From: Clavibacter michiganensis
GTDB lineage: Bacteria; Actinomycetota; Actinomycetes; Actinomycetales; Microbacteriaceae
Direction: 5' to 3'
Length of the DNA stretch: 64,000 nucleotides
Assembly: GCF_021216655.1 (NCBI RefSeq)
Contig: NZ_CP080437.1
Span: forward strand, 310,001-374,000
Shown here piece after piece: positions 47,437 to 56,066 of the stretch. The notes beneath the pieces were generated by a model. That model had not been told where the DNA came from. It worked only from the letters and a program-made list of their open reading frames with translations, and searched no databases. The position numbers were made by a program, and so were the translations under genes. How positions within the stretch are numbered: position 1 is the first letter of the stretch; every line of letters starts with the position of its first letter.

Positions 47437-50400
47437 GTGACCATCAGGGGATTCCGCCAGCCGCCAGCCTCCGTCGCCGGCGGACAGATCCCCGAGATGG
47501 AGCTGGACCCGTCGCAGCGCGCCGTCGTGGAGCTGCCCGTCGGGGTGAGCGCAGCAGTCATCGGGGCGCCGGGCTCGGGTCGCACCACGACGCTGCGGGA
47601 GCTCGTCGCCGAGCGGATCCTCGTCCAGGGCCTCGACCCCGCCGAGGTGCTGGTGCTCGCGCCGTCGCGCGCGGCCGCCACGCGCCTGCGCGACGAGCTC
47701 GCGCTCCGCGTGGGGGTGCCCACGCTCGGGCCGCTCGCCCGCACCGCCACGTCCGTCGCCTTCGAGGTGCTCGCGCGCCGCGCCGCCGAGACCGGCACCG
47801 AGCCGCCCCGGCTGCTCACGGGCGCCGAGCAGGACCAGATCATCGCCGACCTCCTCGCCGGGCACGAGGAGCTGGGCACCGGGCCCGCGTGGCCGGATCC
47901 GCTCGGCGTCGAGGTGCGCCGTCTCCGCGCCTTCCGCACGGAGCTCCGCGAGCTGCTCATGCGCGCGACCGAGGAGGGCGTGCGGCCGGACGCCCTCGCC
48001 GAGCTCGGCCGTGCGCACGACGTGCCCGAGTGGATCGCCGCGGCCGCGTTCGCCCGCGAGTACGAGGACGTCGTCGACTCCTTCCGCGGCGACCACCTCG
48101 ACAGCGCGGAGCTCCTCGCCGAGGCCGTGCTGCTCGTGTCGCGGGGGGAAGCGCTGACGGGGATCCGCCTGGTCGTCGCCGACGACCTGCACGAGGCGAC
48201 CGTCGCGACCCTGTCCCTCCTCCGGGCGCTCGCCGCGCGCGGTGCCGACGTGGTCGCGTTCGGCGACCCGGACGTCGCGGCGGCCACCTTCCGCGGGGCG
48301 GAGGCATCGGCGCTCGGACGCCTCTCCACCGTGCTCGGGCTGCCCGGCCTCCGCACGCTCGTGCTCGACCGGGTGCACCGGCAGCCGCCCGCGCTCCGGG
48401 CGCTCACCTCGGCCGTCATGGCGCGCATCGGCGCGGCGGGCGCGGGGCGGCAGCGGCAGGCGGGATCCGCCCCGGGCCTCGACGACGACGCCGACCCGAT
48501 CCAGATCATCGAGGCGCCGACGCGCGCCCTCGAGCTCGCCCGCCTCGCGCGGCGGCTCCGGGAGGAGCACCTGCTGGGCGGCGTGCCGTGGGCGCGCATG
48601 GTCGTGCTGGTGCGCTCCGGATCCCTCGTGCCCCAGGTCGCCCGCAGCCTCGCGACCGCCGAGGTGCCCACGCGCACGGCCGTCGCCGGGCGCGCCCTCC
48701 GCGACGATCTCGCCGCGCTCGCCCTCATCCGGGCCGTCGACGTCGTGCTCGGCCGAGTGCCGCTCACGCCGGACATCGCGGCGGAGCTCGCCACGGGTCC
48801 ACTCGGCGGGCTCGACGGCGTCGCGCTCCGTCGGCTCCGGCTCGCGATGCGGCAGGAGGAGCTCGCGGGCGACGGGCACCGCTCGAGCGACGAGCTGCTC
48901 GTCGAGGCGCTCGCCGCGCCCGGCCGGCTCGAGACGCTCGACCTCGCGCCGGCGCGTCGCCTCGGCCGGCTCGCGCGCACGCTGCAGGGGGCCCGCGAGC
49001 TCGCATCCGCCGACGGCACCATCGAGGAGCTGCTCTGGCATCTGTGGGAGGGCTCGAAGCTGGCGAAGCCGTGGTTCGAGCAGGCGCTGCAGACGGGCAT
49101 CGTCGCCGACCAGGCGAACCGCGACCTCGACGGCGTGGTCGCGCTCTTCACGGCCGCGCGGCGGTTCGTCGAACGGAGCCCGGGCCGTCCCGCGTCGGAC
49201 TTCGTGGAGGAGCTGCTCGGCGCCGAGGTGCCGGAGGACACGCTCTCGCCGCAGCCGCTCGCCGACACCGTGCTGGTCGCCACGCCGTCCGCGGTCGTGG
49301 GCGCGGGATACGAGGTGGTCGCGGTCGCGGCCCTGCAGGAGGGCGTGTGGCCGAACCTGCGGCTGCGCGGATCCCTGCTGCACCCCCAGCGCCTCTCCGC
49401 CGTCGCACGCGGCCTCGACCGGGCCGACGTCGACGAGCGCGCCGAGGTCCTCGGCGACGAGCTGCGGATGCTCGCGCTCGCCGTCTCCCGTGCGTCCCGC
49501 GTCGTGGTGCTCAGCGCGACCGCCAACGACGAGGAGGCGCCGTCGCCGTTCCTCCGCCTCGTGCCGCCCGCGCCCGGCATCGCCGAGGCGGAGGCCGGCG
49601 TCGAGTCGGGGCGGGTGGCGAAGGACGCGCCCGCCGCGCTGCGGATCCGCCCGGATCACCCGCTCTCGCTCCGCGGCCTCGTCGGCGCGCTCCGTCGCGA
49701 GCTCGCGGTCGTGCACCGCGACGCCGTGCTCCTCGACGACGGCCGGGTCGTCTCGGGCGACCGCACGGCGCGGCGAGCCGCCGACGCCACCCGCGAGCGC
49801 GGCCGTGCCGCGGCATCCGCCCTCGCGCGCCTCGCGGCGGAGGGCGTGACGGGCGCGGATCCGGCCGAGTGGTACGGGCTGCGCGAGCCGTCGACCACGG
49901 AGCCCGTCGTCGACCTGACCGACCCCGAGGCCCGCGTCCCCGTCTCGCCCTCGCGGCTGGAGGCCTTCGAGCGCTCGCCGCTCAACTGGTTCATCGACCA
50001 GGCGTCCGGCGGATCCACGAGCACGGCCATGGGCATCGGCACCATCGTGCACGCCGTCATGGAGGAGGCCAGCCTCGACCCCGAGGCGGATCTCCGCCCG
50101 GCCGCCCTCGAGGAGCGCCTCGACGAGCGGTGGGGCGAGCTGCCCTTCGAGTCGCCCTGGGTGGGCGAGCGCGAGCGGCGCCAGGCCGGCGAGCTCATCG
50201 CGGGCGTCAGCGGGTACCTCCGCGACTTCGAGGCCCGCGGCGGGCGGATGCTCGCGGCCGAGGGCGGCTTCGAGCTCGAGGTGGGCGTCGCGCGCCTCCG
50301 CGGGAAGATCGACCGCATCGAGCTGACGGAGGAGGGCCAGGTGGTCATCGTCGACCTCAAGACCGGGCGGCACTTCCCGACCCGCGCCGAGATCCCGGCG

Positions 50401-50706
50401 CACGCGCAGCTCGGCTCCTATCAGCTGGCGTACGTCGAGGGCTCGCTCGAGCAGGTGCCCGCCGGCACGCCGTCCGGCGGCGCGAAGCTGCTGTACGTCT
50501 CCGGCGGCACGCGCGGCCTGCCGTACCGCGAGCTGCCGCAGGAGCCGCTCACCCGCGAGGAGCTCGACGGGTTCCGGGCGCGCATCGCCGAGGCGGCCAC
50601 GGGCATGGCGGGTGCGACCTTCGACGGCACGCCGGATCTGGGGGAGCGGGATCCGGGGTCGGCCAGGCGGTACCGCATCCACCTCGTGCGGGCGGTGTCG
50701 GCGTGA
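47437..50706 (+). CDS. adnA: AdnA-like subunit of the AdnAB helicase-nuclease
   Basis: First subunit (1089 residues) of the actinobacterial double-strand-break end-resection machine, named from its size, its tandem with adnB and the match to Rv3202c. It has a UvrD-like motor (1-800) and a C-terminal RecB-type nuclease (from about 840) with GTIVHAVMEEA and the PD-(D/E)xK core GKIDRIEL...VIVDLKTGR near 955-975. The nuclease looks intact but the motor does not. The Walker A is GAPGSGRT with Arg in place of the invariant Lys, motif II reads VVADDLHEA, and motif III reads AFGDPDVAAATFRG without the usual Gln. GTGA overlap couples it to adnB. Confidence 0.88.
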   Translation: MTIRGFRQPPASVAGGQIPEMELDPSQRAVVELPVGVSAAVIGAPGSGRTTTLRELVAERILVQGLDPAEVLVLAPSRAAATRLRDELALRVGVPTLGPLARTATSVAFEVLARRAAETGTEPPRLLTGAEQDQIIADLLAGHEELGTGPAWPDPLGVEVRRLRAFRTELRELLMRATEEGVRPDALAELGRAHDVPEWIAAAAFAREYEDVVDSFRGDHLDSAELLAEAVLLVSRGEALTGIRLVVADDLHEATVATLSLLRALAARGADVVAFGDPDVAAATFRGAEASALGRLSTVLGLPGLRTLVLDRVHRQPPALRALTSAVMARIGAAGAGRQRQAGSAPGLDDDADPIQIIEAPTRALELARLARRLREEHLLGGVPWARMVVLVRSGSLVPQVARSLATAEVPTRTAVAGRALRDDLAALALIRAVDVVLGRVPLTPDIAAELATGPLGGLDGVALRRLRLAMRQEELAGDGHRSSDELLVEALAAPGRLETLDLAPARRLGRLARTLQGARELASADGTIEELLWHLWEGSKLAKPWFEQALQTGIVADQANRDLDGVVALFTAARRFVERSPGRPASDFVEELLGAEVPEDTLSPQPLADTVLVATPSAVVGAGYEVVAVAALQEGVWPNLRLRGSLLHPQRLSAVARGLDRADVDERAEVLGDELRMLALAVSRASRVVVLSATANDEEAPSPFLRLVPPAPGIAEAEAGVESGRVAKDAPAALRIRPDHPLSLRGLVGALRRELAVVHRDAVLLDDGRVVSGDRTARRAADATRERGRAAASALARLAAEGVTGADPAEWYGLREPSTTEPVVDLTDPEARVPVSPSRLEAFERSPLNWFIDQASGGSTSTAMGIGTIVHAVMEEASLDPEADLRPAALEERLDERWGELPFESPWVGERERRQAGELIAGVSGYLRDFEARGGRMLAAEGGFELEVGVARLRGKIDRIELTEEGQVVIVDLKTGRHFPTRAEIPAHAQLGSYQLAYVEGSLEQVPAGTPSGGAKLLYVSGGTRGLPYRELPQEPLTREELDGFRARIAEAATGMAGATFDGTPDLGERDPGSARRYRIHLVRAVSA

Positions 50707-53700
50707 GCGGCGACGGCGCTGCCGGCGTCGGGACCACCGGCGCGGGCGGCGGCGGCGTGATCAGCGCCCGCCGCATCGCCGAGGCGCTCGACCTGCCGAG
50801 CCCCACCGAGCAGCAGCGGCGCGTCATCGAGTCGCCGCTCGAGCCCGGCCTCGTGGTCGCGGGCGCCGGCAGCGGCAAGACCGAGACGATGGCGAGCCGC
50901 GTGGTGTGGCTGCTCGCCAACGGGCACGTCGGGGTCGAGGAGATCCTCGGCCTCACCTTCACGCGCAAGGCCGCGGGGGAGCTCGGGGTGCGGATCCGCG
51001 CCCGCATCGAGCAGCTGCAGCAGGCCGGGCTCGCGGCCGTGCCCGCGGACGCGTTCGCCACGCCCACCGTGCAGACCTACAACGCGTTCGCGAACGGCAT
51101 CTTCCGCGACAGCGCCACCCTCATCGGCCGCGAGGCGGAGTCGGTCGTGCTCACGGAGGCGTCCGCCTGGCAGCTCGCGCGCCGCCTCGTCGTCGAGAGC
51201 ACCGACCCGCGGCTGCTGGAGCTCGGACGCGGGGTGGATCCCATCACGCAGGCCGTCATCTCCCTGAGCCGGGCCATGAGCGAGAACGTCGCGGACCCGG
51301 CCGAGGTCGTGCGGCTCGCCGGGTCGTTCACGGGCCTCGCGGAGCTGCCGTTCGGATCCGCCCGGATCAGGAAGGCCCCGGCGGCCGAGGCGGTCGCCGC
51401 GGTCGGCGCGCTGCCGCCGCTCGTCGACCTCGCCGTGCGGTTCCAGGAGGAGAAGACCCGGCGCGGGCTCGTGGAGTACAGCGACCAGGTCGCGTTCGCG
51501 CTCGCCATCTGCGAGCGGGTGCCGCAGGTCGTCGCGGAGCACAGGAAGCGGTTCCGCGTCGTGCTCCTCGACGAGTACCAGGACACCTCGGTCGTGCAGA
51601 CCCGGCTCCTCTCCACGCTCTTCGGCGGCACGCCGGTCATGGCCGTGGGGGATCCGCACCAGTCCATCTACGGCTGGCGCGGCGCGAGCGCGGCGAATCT
51701 CGCGCGCTTCGGCGCCGACTTCGCGCCGACCGGCGCCGCCTCCGCCGACGTGCCCGTCTACGCGCTCTCCACCAGCTGGCGGAACCCGGCCTCCGTGCTC
51801 GGCGCGGCGAACCGCATCGTCGAGCCGCTGACCGCGGCCTCCCGGATCCCCGTCGCGCGCCTCGAGCCCCGGCCCGACGCGGGCGACGGCCGGCTCGACG
51901 TCGCGTACGAGGAGACGGTCGCCGACGAGGCCGCGAGCGTCGCCGCGTGGTTCGCCGACCGGCTGCGGCAGACCGGATCCGACGGCCGCCCCCGCTCGGC
52001 CGCCATGCTGTGCCGCTCGCTCAAGACCATCGAGCCGTTCACCACGGCGCTCGCCGACCGGGGCGTGCCGTTCCGTGTGCTCGGCCTCGGCGGCCTGCTC
52101 GACCAGCCCGCCGTCGTCGACCTCGTGTGCGTCCTCCGCGTGCTCCACGACCCCACCGCGGGCAGCGAGCTCGTGCGCCTCCTCACAGGCGCGCGCTGGC
52201 GCATCGGGACCAAGGACGTGCACGCGCTCAGCCGCGTCGCCTCCTGGCTCATGTCCCGGGATCACGCGCAGAAGCCGCTCGCCGAGGAGGTGCGCGACGG
52301 CCTCCGGGCCTCCGTGGTGCCGGACGAGGTCGGGTCCGTCGTCGACGCGCTCGACTTCGTCGTCGACGCCCGCGACGGCCACACCGCGCTCGCCGGGTTC
52401 AGCGCCGAGGGCCTCGCGCGCCTCCGTGCCGCGGGCCGCCAGCTGCAGGTGCTGCGCTCCCGCGTCGGGCTCGACCTGGTGGACCTCGTCACGGTCGTCC
52501 AGCAGGAGCTGCTCCTCGACATCGAGGTCGCCGCCAACGAGACGGATCCGCTCGGCCGCGCGAGCCTCGAGGCCTTCACCGAGCAGGTGGCCGGCTACCT
52601 CCAGGGCGACTCCGCCGGCACGCTCGGCCCGTTCCTCGCGTGGCTCGCCGAGGCCGAGCGGCGTGACAACCTCGCGCCGCGCACCGAGGAGCCGGAGCCC
52701 GGCACGGTGCAGATCCTCACGATCCACGGCTCGAAGGGCCTCGAGTGGGACGTCGTGGCCGTGCCGCGCATGGTCGAGGGCGAGCTGCCCGGCACGCTCC
52801 GGGAGAAGCGCGGCTGGGTCGCGTTCGGCGCCCTGCCCTTCGAATTCCGCGGCGACTCCGCCGAGCTGCCGTCGCTGGCGTGGCGCGGCGCGGAGACGCA
52901 GAAGGAGTTCGCCGAGGCGATGGAGGCGTTCGGCGAGGAGCTCGAGGAGCGCAACGCCGCCGAGCAGCGGCGGCTCGCGTACGTCGCGATCACGCGCACG
53001 CGGTCCGACCTGCTGCTGAGCGGCTCGTTCTGGTCGACGCAGCAGAAGCCGCGGGGTCCCGGGGCGTTCCTGCGCGAGATCCAGCAGGTGGGCCTCATCG
53101 CGCCTGACGCGCTGCCCGAGGCGCCCGAGCTGGAGGAGAACCCGCTCGAGCCCGGATCCGCGCGCGTCGCCTGGCCGCTGCCGCCGCTCGGCCCCCGCGA
53201 GGCCCGCGTGCGCGCCGCCTCCGATGCCGTCGCCGACGCGGACCCGGGCGCGGAGACCGTGTGGACCCGCGACATCGACCTGCTCCTCGCCGAGCGCGAC
53301 GCCCGCGCACGTGACGCCGAGCTCGTCGACCTGCCCACGCGCATCCCGGCGTCGCGCTTCAAGGACTTCGTGAGCGACCCCGCGGGCGTCGCCGCGCGCC
53401 TGCGCCGCCCCATGCCCGAGCGCCCGTATCGGCAGACCCGGCTCGGCACGCTCTTCCACGGCTGGGTCGAGGCCCGCTACGGGCCCGCGGGCACGGCCGA
53501 CGTCATCGACGCGTCCGGCGTCGAGCTGGATGCGGATCCGACCGAGCCGCCCGTGGAGCAGGAGGACCTCGACCGGCTGCGCGCGACCTTCGAGGCGAGC
53601 GAGTGGGCGAGCAGGAAGCCCGAGGAGGTCGAGGTCGAGATCCACATGGAGCTCGCCGGGCAGGTCGTCATCTGCAAGATCGACGCGGTGTTCCTCATCG

Positions 53701-53978
53701 ACGGCCGCTACCGCGTCGTCGACTGGAAGACCGGCCGCACCCCGAAGGACGCCGCCGACCTCGAGCTCAAGCAGCTCCAGCTCGCCCTCTACCGCCTCGC
53801 CTTCGCGAAGTGGCGGGGCATCGACCCCGACCTCATCGACGCCGAGTTCTACTTCGTCGCGGAGGGCCGGTCCCTGAAGCCGGAGCGGCTCTACTCCGAG
53901 GAGGACCTGGTGGGGCTCTGGTCGGGTGCGCGCACGCCCGACGCGTCGCGTGCGCCGTCGGGGGAGACGGTGGGCTGA
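50703..53978 (+). CDS. adnB: AdnB-like subunit of the AdnAB helicase-nuclease
   Basis: Second subunit (1091 residues), the motor that drives DNA unwinding, with its own nuclease. Helicase motifs are canonical: GAGSGKTET (about 54-62), LTFTRKAAGEL, LDEYQDTS (about 289), VGDPHQSIYGWRG, TIHGSKGLEWD and RLAYVAITRTRSD. The nuclease domain (from about 890) has GTLFHGWVEA and KIDAVFL...RVVDWKTGR near 992-1012. Orthologue of Rv3201c. Its last 88 bases overlap the 3' end of the convergent pseudokinase gene. The start is GTG overlapping the adnA stop. Confidence 0.92.
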   Translation: MSGDGAAGVGTTGAGGGGVISARRIAEALDLPSPTEQQRRVIESPLEPGLVVAGAGSGKTETMASRVVWLLANGHVGVEEILGLTFTRKAAGELGVRIRARIEQLQQAGLAAVPADAFATPTVQTYNAFANGIFRDSATLIGREAESVVLTEASAWQLARRLVVESTDPRLLELGRGVDPITQAVISLSRAMSENVADPAEVVRLAGSFTGLAELPFGSARIRKAPAAEAVAAVGALPPLVDLAVRFQEEKTRRGLVEYSDQVAFALAICERVPQVVAEHRKRFRVVLLDEYQDTSVVQTRLLSTLFGGTPVMAVGDPHQSIYGWRGASAANLARFGADFAPTGAASADVPVYALSTSWRNPASVLGAANRIVEPLTAASRIPVARLEPRPDAGDGRLDVAYEETVADEAASVAAWFADRLRQTGSDGRPRSAAMLCRSLKTIEPFTTALADRGVPFRVLGLGGLLDQPAVVDLVCVLRVLHDPTAGSELVRLLTGARWRIGTKDVHALSRVASWLMSRDHAQKPLAEEVRDGLRASVVPDEVGSVVDALDFVVDARDGHTALAGFSAEGLARLRAAGRQLQVLRSRVGLDLVDLVTVVQQELLLDIEVAANETDPLGRASLEAFTEQVAGYLQGDSAGTLGPFLAWLAEAERRDNLAPRTEEPEPGTVQILTIHGSKGLEWDVVAVPRMVEGELPGTLREKRGWVAFGALPFEFRGDSAELPSLAWRGAETQKEFAEAMEAFGEELEERNAAEQRRLAYVAITRTRSDLLLSGSFWSTQQKPRGPGAFLREIQQVGLIAPDALPEAPELEENPLEPGSARVAWPLPPLGPREARVRAASDAVADADPGAETVWTRDIDLLLAERDARARDAELVDLPTRIPASRFKDFVSDPAGVAARLRRPMPERPYRQTRLGTLFHGWVEARYGPAGTADVIDASGVELDADPTEPPVEQEDLDRLRATFEASEWASRKPEEVEVEIHMELAGQVVICKIDAVFLIDGRYRVVDWKTGRTPKDAADLELKQLQLALYRLAFAKWRGIDPDLIDAEFYFVAEGRSLKPERLYSEEDLVGLWSGARTPDASRAPSGETVG

Positions 53979-54967
53979 GGCCGGGAGTCGAGCATCTCCT
54001 CGACCTGGTCGACGTCCATCACCGGCAGCGTCTCGTGCGCGATGCGCTGGCCCTCGTCGGCGCGCACCGTGTCGACGAGCGCGCTGAGCATGTTGACGGC
54101 GTCGTCGATGATGCCCTGGTTGCGCGTGTCCGTCCCGTGCAGCAGCCAGCGGGCGATCTCGAGCTCGGCGTAGAGGAGCGCCCGCTGCTTGAGCTGGCGG
54201 TCGACCGTCACGTGGTGCGCCTGGTTGTAGGCGCGGAAGACGCTCTCGGCGACGTGCTCGGCGCGCGCGCCCAGCACCCAGTGCAGGTCGTGAGCGGGGT
54301 CCGCGACCCGCAGCTCCGACCAGCCGATCATGCCCGTCACGTCGTCGCCGTCGACGAGGAACGAGGAGGCCTGCACGGCGCCGTTCACGACGGCCGGCTG
54401 GAACTGCCAGAGCGACGCGTCGTCGAGCGCCTCCTCCCAGCGCGAGAGCAGCAGGCTCGGCACGAGCGCGGTGGCGGCGGCCCGGTCGATGAGGGCCGCG
54501 GTCTGGCTGTGGATCTCCGCGGCCGAGAGCACGGGCAGCCCCGCGTCGGCGACGAACCCGGTCGGCAGGCTGTGCACGGCGGAGACGGCGGCGCCGATGG
54601 AGCGCGCGAGGCCGTCGCCCGCGGGGATCTCGTCGAGCGAGATGACCCGTCCCGGCACGTGCCCGTAGACGAAGCCGCGGGTGGGCTTGATGGGCGCCTG
54701 CCCCAGGAACTCGGGCACCTGAAACGGCAGCCGCGAGCGGATCCCGGTGCTCAGCGCCCGCAGCGCGACGAGGTCCGCGGACTGCTCGGACTCGGCGGCC
54801 TGCGTGGTCGGCACGCGCACGAGGAGCTCGCGGCCGTCCCGAGTGGTGAGGAGCGCGGAGTCGAAGTCGCCGGCGCCGCCTGCCGTGAACGGGGTGCTGC
54901 GGACCACGTCGAGCCCCGAGACGGCCGAGGTCGCCAACGCGGCTAGAGTGAGGTGGGATCTGGCCAT
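53891..54967 (-). CDS. Aminoglycoside-phosphotransferase-fold protein, probable pseudokinase
   Basis: A 358-residue protein with the APH/choline-kinase fold: ATP-lobe strands up to about residue 110, then the phosphotransferase lobe. The catalytic loop that reads HGDLxxxN in active members reads NGAVQASS here (Asn195, Ala197, Ser202), and the metal-binding IDW is IGW (Gly215). The surrounding frame FLVDGDDVTG and VADPAHDLHW is well kept. All three key residues are thus lost, so phosphotransfer is unlikely. The ATG is seven bases from a TAACCT box. It overlaps adnB tail to tail by 88 bases. Confidence 0.85.
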   Translation of the reverse strand: MARSHLTLAALATSAVSGLDVVRSTPFTAGGAGDFDSALLTTRDGRELLVRVPTTQAAESEQSADLVALRALSTGIRSRLPFQVPEFLGQAPIKPTRGFVYGHVPGRVISLDEIPAGDGLARSIGAAVSAVHSLPTGFVADAGLPVLSAAEIHSQTAALIDRAAATALVPSLLLSRWEEALDDASLWQFQPAVVNGAVQASSFLVDGDDVTGMIGWSELRVADPAHDLHWVLGARAEHVAESVFRAYNQAHHVTVDRQLKQRALLYAELEIARWLLHGTDTRNQGIIDDAVNMLSALVDTVRADEGQRIAHETLPVMDVDQVEEMLDSRPQPTVSPDGARDASGVRAPDQSPTRSSSE

Positions 54968-54974
54968 GCCTTAC

Positions 54975-54980
54975 AGGTTA
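54975..54980 (-). promoter_or_regulatory. -10 element of the pseudokinase gene
   Basis: TAACCT on the minus strand, seven bases from the ATG. Confidence 0.55.
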
Positions 54981-55102
54981 GGTCGCTGGGAGCCCTCCGT
55001 CTCACCGCGCCACGCGCTTCCGGCCCCGCGCACCGTGGGCGGATCACGACGCATGACGTCCCGCCCCTCGGCCCGTCCGCCCTCGAAGTCGATTGGTCCC
55101 CC

Positions 55103-56056
55103 GTGCTCGACAGCTTCCTCTCCCGCCTGCCCCTGTCCCGCGAGGGCGTCGACCGCGACGGCCTCAACCGCGACTCGCCCGCCCTCTTCGACGAGCTGTG
55201 GGCGGATCCGGCCACGCGCGTCCTCGCGCTCCACGGTCACCGCGCGCTGGGATCCGCAGCCGACGGCAGCGCCGCGCTCGACCTGCTGCCGGTCGACCGG
55301 GTCACCGCCGCGACCGTCCGCATCTACCTCGGCCGTACGACCATCGCGCACGAGGGGGAGCCGGTCGGCACGCCCGTCGTCGCCGCGGTCCTCACCGACG
55401 CCGCGGCCGCCGAGCTCGAGCCCGCCGATGCGCGCTGGCTGGAGCTGCGGACGACCGCTACGCAGCTCGACGACCGTGACGCCGCGCTGTTCACGGGCGC
55501 GCTCGCCACCGCGAACTGGCACGCCTCCCACCCGTTCTCGCCGAAGACGGGCGAGCCGACCGTCGTCGAGCAGGGCGGCTGGGTGCGCCGCGCGCCCTCC
55601 GACGGCTCGCAGGTCTTCCCGCGCACCGACGCCGCCGTGATCATGGGCGTCGTCGACCAGGACGACCGCCTCCTCCTCGGCGCCAACGCCATGTGGGGCG
55701 GCGACCGCTACTCGCTGCTCGCGGGCTTCGTCGAGCCGGGGGAGTCGTTCGAGGCCGCCGTGAAGCGCGAGGTGCTCGAGGAGTCCGGCATCACGGTCGA
55801 GGATCCCCGCTACCTCGGCAGCCAGCCGTGGCCGTTCCCCGCGTCCGTCATGGTGGGCTTCCTCGCGCGGGTCGCCGCGTCGAGCGGACCCGCGACCCCG
55901 GACGGCGTCGAGATCGTCGACCTGCGCTGGTTCAGCCGCGAGGAGCTGCGCGCGTCGCTCGGCGAGATCGCGCTGCCCGGCCCGTCGTCCATCGCGCGCG
56001 CCATCATCGAGGAGTGGTACGGCGGACCCCTCGAGGACGGCGAGCGGGAGTGGTGA
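55103..56056 (+). CDS. nudC: NudC-type NAD+/NADH pyrophosphatase
   Basis: Nudix hydrolase that cleaves NADH and removes NAD caps from RNA. The Nudix box GFVEPGESFEAAVKREVLEES with its REVLEESG core is complete, and the NudC-specific SQPWPFPAS follows it. The zinc-ribbon cysteines of the family are gone: the FCxxCG position reads FSPKTG and the later Cys position reads RRAPSDG. The start is uncertain. GTG 55103 gives a protein beginning at the usual LSRLPLSRE; GTG 54953 would add 50 residues and overlap the pseudokinase start. A TAGAGT box at 54944 could serve either. Confidence 0.85.
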   Translation: MLDSFLSRLPLSREGVDRDGLNRDSPALFDELWADPATRVLALHGHRALGSAADGSAALDLLPVDRVTAATVRIYLGRTTIAHEGEPVGTPVVAAVLTDAAAAELEPADARWLELRTTATQLDDRDAALFTGALATANWHASHPFSPKTGEPTVVEQGGWVRRAPSDGSQVFPRTDAAVIMGVVDQDDRLLLGANAMWGGDRYSLLAGFVEPGESFEAAVKREVLEESGITVEDPRYLGSQPWPFPASVMVGFLARVAASSGPATPDGVEIVDLRWFSREELRASLGEIALPGPSSIARAIIEEWYGGPLEDGEREW

Positions 56057-56066
56057 TCCGCCGATC

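Noticed and set aside
54953..55102. Longer nudC start at GTG 54953
   Set aside because: It adds 50 residues without homology to the NudC start, overlaps the pseudokinase start and lies three bases after the only -10 box. GTG 55103 fits family length better, though this is not certain.
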